Shown piece by piece: positions 53,349 through 61,198 of a stretch of 64,000 bases of DNA. The notes under the pieces are model-generated. The model made no database searches, was not told where the DNA came from, and saw nothing but the letters and a program-made list of their open reading frames with translations. Origin of the DNA: Bin55 sp965205965 (GTDB taxonomy: Bacteria; Pseudomonadota; Gammaproteobacteria; Pseudomonadales; Azotimanducaceae); NCBI GenBank assembly GCA_965205965.1, contig CBDBHT010000007.1, forward strand, positions 744,001 through 808,000. Direction: 5' to 3'. A program made the position numbers and the translations under genes. How positions within the stretch are numbered: position 1 is the first letter of the stretch; the number at the start of each line of letters is the position of its first letter.

Positions 53349-54403
53349 GATTGTCAAAGTCTTCAACGGTACATTTTGAGCTTGGAGATGTCGCCAATCG
53401 AATAGGTGCTGAAGTTATGGGCGACCCGAGCGTAACGATCACCGGTATGGGTACGCTCCAAAACGCTCGAAAAGGCGAATTAACTCACTGCTCCAGTCCT
53501 AAGTATCGTCCGTATCTTGTGGATACCAACGCGACTGCGGTAATTCTTGACTCGAGAGATGCGCCTTACTGTCCGACGAACGCACTTATCGTTTCTAATC
53601 CGGCACTTGCGTATGCGAAAGCTTCGCGATTATTTTGTGATCGACCTCGCGACGAGAAAGGGGTACATCCTAGCGCGCATGTAGACCCGTCAGTTGTTTT
53701 GGGTAAGCACGTGAGAATTGGGACGCACGCTTTAGTTATGCAAGGAGCACGACTTGGCGATTACGCAGAGATACGTCCAGGAGCGTTTATAGGAGAAAAT
53801 GTATCAATTGGTGCATGTTCTCTGGTAATGCCAAACGTGGTTATTTATTCTGGAGTGGACATTGGTACCAATTGCACGATTCATGCGAATGCGGTCATTG
53901 GTGCCGACGGATTTGGTTTTCAGTCTGACGAAAATAACAAATTTATCGAAGTAGCTCAGTTGGGTACGGTCGAGATCGGCGATGATGTCGTCGTGGGTGC
54001 CTCATCGACTATTGACCGCGGTGCTATTGAGAATACTATTGTTGAATCTGGCGTGAAGATAGACGACCAAGTGCATATTGGACACAACTGTAAAATTGGC
54101 AAAAACACCTTGCTCTGCGGATGCGCTGGTATCGCAGGTAGTGTAACTATTGGAAAAAACTGTGTCATTGGCGGCGGTGTTGGTATTGCTGGTAATGGGC
54201 CACTTGCGATTGCGGATGGAGTCTCCATCGGTGCCATGACTTTCGTAAGCAAAGATATTGAAGAAGCAGGTGTTTATTCTGGTACTGTCCTGCATAATAC
54301 CAATGCCAAGTGGCGCCGAAACGTTTTGCGATTTCAACAACTCGATGAGCTGGCGAAGCGCGTTGAGCACTTGGAGTCGCGATGGGTGCCGTCGAATACT
54401 TAG
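53345..54403 (+). CDS. lpxD: UDP-3-O-(3-hydroxyacyl)glucosamine N-acyltransferase
   Basis: Third step of lipid A synthesis: adds the N-linked 3-hydroxyacyl chain from ACP. The N-terminal uridine-binding domain is followed from about residue 110 by left-handed beta-helix hexapeptide repeats (VHPSAHVDPSVVLGKHVRIG, in part). The catalytic histidine region is DDQVHIGHNCKIG and the ADGFGFQ motif is present. A C-terminal helix follows (LRFQQLDELAKRVEHLE). 352 residues. Start GTG 53345. Confidence 0.94.
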   Translation: MRLSKSSTVHFELGDVANRIGAEVMGDPSVTITGMGTLQNARKGELTHCSSPKYRPYLVDTNATAVILDSRDAPYCPTNALIVSNPALAYAKASRLFCDRPRDEKGVHPSAHVDPSVVLGKHVRIGTHALVMQGARLGDYAEIRPGAFIGENVSIGACSLVMPNVVIYSGVDIGTNCTIHANAVIGADGFGFQSDENNKFIEVAQLGTVEIGDDVVVGASSTIDRGAIENTIVESGVKIDDQVHIGHNCKIGKNTLLCGCAGIAGSVTIGKNCVIGGGVGIAGNGPLAIADGVSIGAMTFVSKDIEEAGVYSGTVLHNTNAKWRRNVLRFQQLDELAKRVEHLESRWVPSNT

Positions 54404-54449
54404 TGAATGGAACGCGAAATGAGACACTTAGCAAAGATGCGTAGAGGAT

Positions 54450-54905
54450 ATGTCAGCGATAGAAATTGAGGATATTTTCAAGATTCTTCCGCACCGTTAT
54501 CCATTTCTAATGGTGGACCGGGTCACGGACATCTCGTTAGCCGAAAACATTCGTGGCTACAAAAATGTCACGATCAACGAACCTTTTTTCGAAGGTCATT
54601 TCCCGAATAAACCGATAATGCCAGGTGTGATGATTATTGAGGCTATGGCGCAACTATCGGGAATACTCGCGTTGTATACTCGCCGTGGTGAAGGCATAGT
54701 AAACGAGGATCATAATTATATCTACTACCTTGCTGGAACCGATAAAACGCGATTCAAACGCCCCGTCGCACCGGGTGACCGTCTGCAAATGCAGTCAAGC
54801 ATTGTAAATATGCGACGTGACACAGTGAAATTTTCATGTACGGCGCATGTTGAAGAAGAACTCGCTTGTTCTTCTGATATGTTGTGCGTGGGTAGGTACA
54901 TCTGA
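54450..54905 (+). CDS. fabZ: 3-hydroxyacyl-[acyl-carrier-protein] dehydratase FabZ
   Basis: Dehydrates 3-hydroxyacyl-ACP in fatty-acid elongation and competes with LpxA/LpxD for the substrate. Hot-dog-fold signature: LPHRYPFLMVDRV (catalytic His), FFEGHFPNKPIMPGVMIIEAMAQ (catalytic Glu; shown in part) and the end region RRDTVKFSCTAHVEE. 151 residues, the family size. lpxA, which normally follows, is missing; lpxB begins 28 bases downstream. Confidence 0.95.
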   Translation: MSAIEIEDIFKILPHRYPFLMVDRVTDISLAENIRGYKNVTINEPFFEGHFPNKPIMPGVMIIEAMAQLSGILALYTRRGEGIVNEDHNYIYYLAGTDKTRFKRPVAPGDRLQMQSSIVNMRRDTVKFSCTAHVEEELACSSDMLCVGRYI

Positions 54906-54933
54906 TCGAAGTTACCTTTCTGATTAATTTTTA

Positions 54934-56136
54934 ATGCACTACATCGCATGCAGTAGTGGCGGTGTATCGATTGGAATCGTGGCGGGTGAAGAGTCTGGTG
55001 ACCTTTTGGGCGGCCCTCTTATGGCGGCAATTCGCGAACGACTTCCAGACGTGCGATTTGTAGGGATCGGTGGTGTTCGGATGAAATCACAGGGCCTTGA
55101 GGCTCTTTTTGAATTGGGGGAACTATCGATACATGGATTTCTTGACCCGTTGAAGCGATTGCCCGTTTTGCTCAAAATCATGAGGCGATTGCGGCGGCGT
55201 TTTGAGTCTTTCGATGCCGTTATCGGTATTGACTTTGTCGAGTTTAATTTAATTCTTGAGCGGTCGATGAAGAAACGGAAAGTTCCGACCATTCAATACG
55301 TCAGCCCTTCCGTTTATGCATGGCGACCAAGACGCGTTCGTAGGGTAGCTAAAAGTGCCGACTTAGTTTTGACTTTGTTTCCATTTGAACCCCCATTTTA
55401 CAAGAATACTGTTGCAGATGCGGTATTCGTAGGCCATCCCTTTGCTGATGAAATCGAACCGGTAACGGACCATGCCGTAGTGAGAGATTCGTCTCGGGAG
55501 AAATTCGGCATAGGGACTGGTGGAATTGTTATCGCGTTACTACCCGGAAGTAGAAAGTCGGAAGTGGAAAGAATGGCCGGTCTATTCTTGCAGACCGCAC
55601 AGTGTTTCTGCAGGAGATACAACCACGAGCGCGTAGTTTTTCTTGTTCCTTGCGTCAATTATGTAATCGAGCAGTTAGTATCCGACAAGTGTCGTTCCTT
55701 CTCTGATTTGGATATTCGAGTGTTGAAGGGTAGTGCGCGAGATGTATTAGCTGCGTGTGATGTTGCGTTGATCAAATCGGGTACCGCGACTTTGGAAGGT
55801 ATGCTTATGGGTGTGCCGATGGTAGTCGCATATCAAGTGGGGGCTTTTACGTATCAGATTATTAGTCGGCTAGTAACGTCGGCGTATGTTTCATTGCCTA
55901 ACATTCTGGCTGAGAGAGAGCTAGTACCAGAATTCATTCAAGATAAAGCTAGTCCTGCCGCTCTTGCCTCGGCCCTTAAAAATGAGCTTAGTAACGTTCA
56001 TCCAGAATCGGAATACCGTCGTGAATGCAATAGGCTGCATAATCTCTTAAGGCAAAATGCATCTATTCGTGCAGCGGAGTCGGTAGTAGATATTATTAAT
56101 AGTAAACCTACTTCAGTGTCTGCGAGAAACCCCTGA
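54934..56136 (+). CDS. lpxB: Lipid-A-disaccharide synthase
   Basis: GT19 glycosyltransferase joining UDP-diacylglucosamine and lipid X into the disaccharide core of lipid A. Family motifs: GIVAGEESGDLLGGPLM at the N-terminus, DAVIGIDFVEFNL, QYVSPSVYAWRPRRVRR, VGHPFADEI, LLPGSRKSEVERM and LIKSGTATLEGMLMGVPMVVAYQ (in parts). 400 residues. ATG 54934 chosen; the preceding gap is only 28 bases. Downstream, rnhB should follow but is displaced by 4.4 kb of insertion-sequence DNA. Confidence 0.93.
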   Translation: MHYIACSSGGVSIGIVAGEESGDLLGGPLMAAIRERLPDVRFVGIGGVRMKSQGLEALFELGELSIHGFLDPLKRLPVLLKIMRRLRRRFESFDAVIGIDFVEFNLILERSMKKRKVPTIQYVSPSVYAWRPRRVRRVAKSADLVLTLFPFEPPFYKNTVADAVFVGHPFADEIEPVTDHAVVRDSSREKFGIGTGGIVIALLPGSRKSEVERMAGLFLQTAQCFCRRYNHERVVFLVPCVNYVIEQLVSDKCRSFSDLDIRVLKGSARDVLAACDVALIKSGTATLEGMLMGVPMVVAYQVGAFTYQIISRLVTSAYVSLPNILAERELVPEFIQDKASPAALASALKNELSNVHPESEYRRECNRLHNLLRQNASIRAAESVVDIINSKPTSVSARNP

Positions 56137-56303
56137 CGGTTCTATCAAAGCGTTGATGATTGCGGCATGGGAGGGTGTTTCGAGCTAAAATGCTGTGGGT
56201 GAAGATTGCCGTTGGAGGCGTTGAAATGGGTTGTTTTGAGGGTTTCAGGGGGAGGGGAGCGAATCTTCGCCAGCGATGTGTGTCGTCCGGGAGGGTCACG
56301 ATC

Positions 56304-56760
56304 ATGAGACGCTTCGAGCATGACCTACGGTTGGATGAGACGTCGATTAATGAGATCAAGATCAGCGTGCAATCACGGGACGACATTCCGGCCCTGCTGT
56401 TGGGTTTGCAACATCTGTACGTGTCGTGTCGGGAGGAGTTGGAGGAGTTACTTCGCCGCCACGTTACGGCGGATCGGGATCCGGAGCACGGCCGGCCGGG
56501 AATGACGCTGTGGCGGGTTCTGGTGATGGCGCGGTACTCAAGCAGGGGTTGAACTGCGACTACGACGACCCGTCTGGGGGAGTTGGTGAACTATCACAAG
56601 ATGGTTCAGCAGATGCTTCAGCATGGGTTTCTGGATGATGGAACCTACTCGGTTCGCACGTTGCAGGACCACGTGTCGCTGGTGACGCCGGCGTTGTGCT
56701 ACGGGAGTTGAATGTGCTCCTGCTGGTGCGCGAGGGCCATACGGTGGCGGGAACTGCCGA
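56304..56760 (+). pseudogene. ISNCY-type transposase, decayed 5' part
   Basis: ATG 56304 gives RRFEHDLRLDETSINEIKIS, then DIPALLLGLQHLYVS, REELEELLRRHV and GRPGMTLWRVLVMA, the N-terminal pattern of ISNCY-family transposases. A frameshift near 56535 moves to VKQGLNCDYDD, the next near 56575 to ELVNYHKM and 56620 to FLDDGTYSVRTLQDHVSLVTP. It fades after LNVLLVREGHTVAG (about 56750). The 3' part of the same family lies at about 60297-60500, beyond the IS1380 copy. It is not functional. Confidence 0.8.
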
Positions 56761-56899
56761 TTACACATAAGTACAGCTTGACTTCTTATAGTGGCTGCTG
56801 CTGACCAGCTTGGCGATTGACCGCACTCACCCGCTTGGGACGCGATCCCGGAACTGCCCGCCGAGACGATGCTCACCGACATCAAACTCAGGGTGTTGC

Positions 56900-57021
56900 G
56901 AGACTTGGCCTTGGATGACCCCACCACGCAGCCCGTCACCCAACGATCTCCCGGCAAGGCCGAGATCCTCGAGACTTGGCCTTGGATGACCCCACCACGC
57001 AGCCCGTCACCCAACGATCTC
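56900..57021 (+). repeat. 51-bp direct repeat, period 71
   Basis: The 51 bases starting GAGACTTGGCCTTGGATGAC occur at 56900-56950 and again, identical, at 56971-57021, separated by 20 bases. It lies in the GC-rich IS remnant zone and has no recognised function; a simple local duplication. Confidence 0.9.
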
Positions 57022-57254
57022 GGCAAGGCGGCCCCTCCTGGCCATCGCCCATGCTGGACGACTTCCAGAACCGCCGCCGCACAGCAGCGATCACCCTCCC
57101 GGATACGAAACGATCTGGAAGGGATACGTGGCCTTGATGCACTAGTCCGATGCCTACCAGCGACTCATCTACCTCGCCTAGGAGCAAGGTCCCGACTACG
57201 TCTATAAGCTTGCAGCGACCCGATAAATGAAGTCAAGCGAGAGATGTGTGTAAT

Positions 57255-57472
57255 CGGCAGGGTGGGGCGGCGTGGTTGACCCTGTACGGCGATCCGACGG
57301 GGCGTCCGTCTGGGCGGACCCCCCGACGGACCAATGGCATTCGGATTAGCGGAAAGGGATCCTGGTCTTTGAGGATGTCGTGTAACCGGTTGATATACGG
57401 AAACATATTCGGTTCTTTTGGGGTTCTTCAAAAAAACACTTGCGTTTCAGCATGGGTTATGGCAATCTACGC
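57255..57472 (+). mobile_element. Fragment of a third IS1380-type element, abutting copy 2
   Basis: From about 57323 the sequence closely follows the inner region of copy 2 at about 57897-58033 (shared GGTCTTTGAGGATGTCGTG, CCGGTTGATATACGG and CATGGGTTATGGCAATCTAC), with point differences and small gaps, ending exactly where copy 2 begins. It is an older truncated relative that copy 2 inserted into or recombined with. Confidence 0.7.
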
Positions 57473-58047
57473 TTAGCCCTTATTTCTCATAATGGATGGC
57501 TTGGGTGCGATGTATGTGCGTGTAAGTTGTTGATGCAACGAAGTTGGTTGGGCTTTGCCGGGGGGAAGGGGATGGTAGCGGGGTGCGTTCGGACGGATGG
57601 GTGCGTTGGATGGCGAAAGGGGTGCGTTCGGGTCGGACGGAAGCGAGGCGCGTTCGGTGCTGGGTGCGATGCTGGCGGAAGCGGTGCGGACTTGTAGCAT
57701 GCGCCTGGGCCCGTTTTGCGGACCGCCACGACCGGCGTGCAAAGCGGCGCATCCCGTGCAAGATGCTGTTTTCGACTGGATGATGAGCCATGTGGGTGAG
57801 CATGCGGCGGACGCCCCTATCGCACGCCCTTGGGTGTCCTGGTCTTGACGAGGCCCGAACGCTCCCCGACTGTCGGGAGGTCTCGCCCCCGGTGGCTGCG
57901 ATGGCATGCGGATGAACGGAAAGGGATCCCGGTCTTTGAGGATGTCGTGTAACCGGTTGATATACGGGAACATATTCGTTTTTTTGGGGGTTCTTCAAAA
58001 AAACACTTGCGTTTTGGCATGGGTTATGGCAATCTACGCTTGGTTAG

Positions 58048-58466
58048 ATGGTCTCTGGTGCCAACGTGATGGATTTCCGAATCGAGAACTTGAAGTCGAC
58101 CACCTTGGGTGGCACGCGACTGACCCGCCGTTGGATGGTGGACCTTCAGAAGATGGTGGCACGGTTTTCGGCACTGAGCCGCCATGAGTTGGCGTCCACC
58201 CTGTGTAGTCATCTGGGCTGGTTCACGCCGAAGGGTCGGGATCGATGGGGGGCCTGCAGGTCGCCGGCAGCCGTCTTGGCCCCGGAGGATGCTTGGCTTG
58301 GGTCCGGCTTTGGCAGCGGCGGCGGCGCGTGCTGAACACGCTGGTGGTCGTACTGTGCATGTTCCGGTTGGGGTTCTGGAAGGGGCGTCCGGGATATGCG
58401 GCCACGCTGGCCGAAGGGTGGGCGCAACGCGGCCGATGGGGCCGGATGGAGGAGGGTACGGGATGA
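58048..58466 (+). pseudogene. Upstream ORF of IS1380 copy 2, frameshifted counterpart of 41174-41629
   Basis: Starts as in copy 1 (VSGANVMDFRIENLKSTTLG, RRWMVDLQKMVARF, ALSRHELASTLCSHLGW), but the frame changes near 58290-58330; the last part (RRRRVLNTLVVVLCMF to RWGRMEEGTG) is in another frame and ends at 58464-58466, again overlapping the transposase ATG. Comparison with copy 1 shows the ancestral gene was about 151 codons. Confidence 0.6.
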
Positions 58467-59972
58467 AGAGCAAGCAAAAGCGCGGCGCGGACCGGTTGGT
58501 GCGTCGGATGGCGAAAGGGGTCCGTCCGGGGCGGATGGAGGTGGACTGCAGTGGAGGCGAGCTGAGTTCCAACGGGGGCTCGGCACTGCTGATGATGCTG
58601 GCCGAGCAGGTCCGGCTGTTCGAGCGCGCCTCGGCATGTTTCACGGATCACCGGGACCCGTCCAAGGTGGCGCATCCGCTAGTGGCGTTGCTGGGGCAGC
58701 GGATTTTGGGTCTCGCGCTGGGCTACGAAGATGTGAACGATCACGACGAGCTGCGGCGGGACCGGGCTCTGTCCACGGCCATGGGGCGTGTGGAGTGTGC
58801 GCGTTCGGACTGCGAGCCGCTGGCCGGCAAAAGCACGCTGAACCGGATGGAGCTGTCGGCGAACGGGCGGGACCCGGCGAAAGCGCGCCAGATCACCGTG
58901 GATTTCGATGCGCTCGACGAGCTGCTCGTGGAGCTGTACCTGGTGTGGGGCGAGCGGGGCCAGATGCCGCAGCGGTTGGTGCTGGACATCGATGCCACGG
59001 ACGTGGAACTGCACGGCCGGCAGGAGCACCGGTTCTATCACGGGTACTACCATGCATACTGCCACCTTCCGCGACTGGTGTTCTGCAACGGCTGGCCGGT
59101 GCGAACGGAACTGCGCACGTCGAGCGGCGATGTGGCGGCGGGCGTGGTGGAGACGGTCGAGCCGCTCGTGGACCGGCTGCGGAAGCGATTTCCGCAGGTG
59201 CCGATCCTGATCCGCGCCGACGGGGCCTACTGCCGCGACGAGTTGATGACGTGGTGCGAGGCGCGGGGCGTGGATTACGTGCTGGGACTGCCGCGCAATG
59301 ATCGGCTGAAAGACCGGGACCAACCGTTGATGGACGATCTGCGGGACCGGTTGAAGCGGGATCCGGACTATGCGCAGCAAGCGGTCCGCGACTACCGGAG
59401 CTTCGACTATCGCACGCGCGACAGCTGGAGCCGCGAACGTCGCGTGATCGCCAAGGCCGAATGGCTGCCGGGACAACCGGTCGGCAACGCGGACGGGGAA
59501 CCGGCCGGCAAGGCCTGACGGCGGACCGATCGGCAACGCGGACGGCGGACCGGAGGCCGTCGCGGAAGGCCCATGTGCGACGGTCGGCGAAGCCCGGTAC
59601 AACAGTCGCTTCGTCGTCACCTCGCTCCAGAAGCCCGACGCGCCAACGGTCTACGAAGAGATGTACTGCGACCGGGGTGAGGCCGAAAACTGGATCAAGG
59701 AACAGAAGAACGATCTGTTCCTGGACCGATGTTCCAGCAGCCTCTGGAACGTCAACGCACTCCGGCTCCGGATGAGCGCACTGGCCCATGCCCTCTATTG
59801 CATGATGAAGTGCCGGCTCGAGAACCTTCCGGTATCCGCCATGCTGCGCCGGAGCCGTCCATCGACGCTGCGCGTGACGGTGTCCACGCGGCGGATCCAT
59901 CTGGCGTTCGGATCCGCCTTCCCGTACTGGAAGGATTTCCGGTTGATCTGGGCCAGCCTGGCACCAACGTAA
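58463..59972 (+). pseudogene. IS1380-family transposase, copy 2, frameshifted
   Basis: ATG 58463 (MKSKQKRGADRLVRRM) runs in frame through LDIDATDVELHGRQEH, FYHGYYHAYCHLP and IRADGAYC to a TGA at 59516-59518. There a G/C-rich short duplication (GGCAACGCGGACGG) has been added compared with copy 1. The rest (YNSRFVVTSLQKPDAPTVYE, YCDRGEAENWIKEQKNDLF) continues in another frame to 59972. It also lacks about nine codons found in copy 1 near the C-terminus. Not functional as read, and broken at a different site from copy 1. Confidence 0.88.
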
Positions 59973-60296
59973 AAGCCCGGTGCAACCGGGTGCATGACGC
60001 TGGCGGCGGAGCGCGCCGACCTCCCCGCGTCCGGATGCTCAGCGATTCGCCGTCCCGCCCGCAAAAAGGCGGGGAAAACACACGCATGCCCGCCCTCCGA
60101 AGCCTTTTCAAACTCGCGACGCGACATTCCATGCCCCGTACCCCACGCATCCCGTGAAAAATATCATTTTCGACTTGGTTATGAGAAATCCGGGCTAACG
60201 GAATAAAAAATCAGCGGATAACCAAGGCCCAAGACCGAATCCTTAACCGAATGGCAAAATCCACTAAACGAATGCCATTGCCCGACGGACGGGCGA

Positions 60297-60510
60297 CACA
60301 CGCTGGAGGTGCTGGCAGGATTGCCGGAGGGCTCGGTGCGTTTGCAGGGTCAGATCCGGCGGCGAGTACTGGAGGGGGGGGGGGGAGACGATCCCGCTTG
60401 AAGAGAAACTGTTCTCACTGCTTGAGCCGCATACGCGCTGGATCATGAAAGGCAAGGACGACAAGCCGGTGGAGCGGGGGTCCCCTGAGTGGCAGATACC
60501 ATCACGTGGC
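60297..60510 (+). pseudogene. ISNCY-type transposase, 3' piece
   Basis: Frames here give TLEVLAGLPEGSVRLQGQI, RRRVLE and then, after a run of 12 G bases at 60374-60385, IPLEEKLFSLLEPHTRWIMKG (in part) and KDDKPVERG, which match the IPxEEKxFSxxEPHTxWIxKGK region of ISNCY transposases. It continues the family found at 56304-56760, so the ISNCY element was split by the IS1380 insertion or deletion and truncated here. Confidence 0.72.
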
Positions 60511-60587
60511 TTAAACTCGTCGTAAAATGATCTTTTCCCACAGACACTACTTTAGAGTGACAGCCTTGTTTGATCAAGCAAAGCAGT

Positions 60588-61190
60588 ATGCTTCAGCCAG
60601 ATGACGTAACAGTGGTAGGCGGGATTGACGAAGCAGGACGGGGTCCTTTAGCTGGACCTGTGATAGCAGCTGTCGTAGTACTTAATCGCGATGATCCAAT
60701 TGATGGCTTGGCCGACAGTAAAAAACTCAGCCCGAAGACCCGTTCAAATCTCGCAGCCGATATCGTTAAACGAGCACAGGGATGGGCTATTGGGAGGGCC
60801 GATGCCTCAACCATTGATAGCGTTAACATCCTGCAGGCGACCTTGATTGCAATGAAGCGCGCGTACGGTCGGCTGGCTATGAAATTGGACGTTACATACA
60901 TTGATGGAATTTGGGCTCCCGACTTAGATTGTCGAACGGTGACCGTCATACGAGGAGACTCGAAAGTTCCAGAGATTAGTGCCGCTTCGATCTTAGCTAA
61001 GGTGTGTAGAGATCAAGAAATGGAGAAGTTGGGTGCAGTTTATCCGCAATACGGTTTCGAACGACATAAAGGTTATGGGACGAGAGAGCATTTACTAGCG
61101 TTGCATCGTTTCGGTCCATGCGCAATCCATCGGACAAGTTTCGCACCGGTTAGGAGAGAGCTAGAACATAGAAAACTAGAGCTTAAATAA
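60588..61190 (+). CDS. rnhB: Ribonuclease HII
   Basis: Removes ribonucleotides from RNA-DNA hybrids and from genomic DNA. Catalytic motifs of type 2 RNase H: GGIDEAGRGPLAGPVIAA (DEAGRG), DSKKLSPKTR, YIDGIWAPD, and the SAASILAKVCRDQEM region. The end HRTSFAPVR is conserved. About 200 residues. ATG 60588 preferred; TTG 60570 is in frame six codons earlier. In most relatives it follows lpxB directly; here IS material separates them. Followed by dnaE after eight bases. Confidence 0.94.
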   Translation: MLQPDDVTVVGGIDEAGRGPLAGPVIAAVVVLNRDDPIDGLADSKKLSPKTRSNLAADIVKRAQGWAIGRADASTIDSVNILQATLIAMKRAYGRLAMKLDVTYIDGIWAPDLDCRTVTVIRGDSKVPEISAASILAKVCRDQEMEKLGAVYPQYGFERHKGYGTREHLLALHRFGPCAIHRTSFAPVRRELEHRKLELK

Positions 61191-61198
61191 AAGACTTG

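Larger units (their letters stand above)
57473..60198 (+). mobile_element. IS1380-family element, copy 2 (2726 bp, plus orientation)
   Basis: Inverted ends TTAGCCCTTATTTCTCATAA (57473-57492) and the reverse complement of 60179-60198, TTAGCCCGGATTTCTCATAA, agree at 18 of 20 positions. Internally it matches copy 1 (39440-42160) in the opposite orientation along its full length. Contains a decayed upstream ORF and a frameshifted transposase. Flanking bases (ACGC left, CGGA right) show no target duplication, suggesting deletion or recombination at the edges. Confidence 0.9.

Noticed and set aside
56869..57207. 112-codon plus-strand frame containing the 51-bp repeat
   Set aside because: The repeat is read in two different frames, the composition is biased and no family resemblance is seen.
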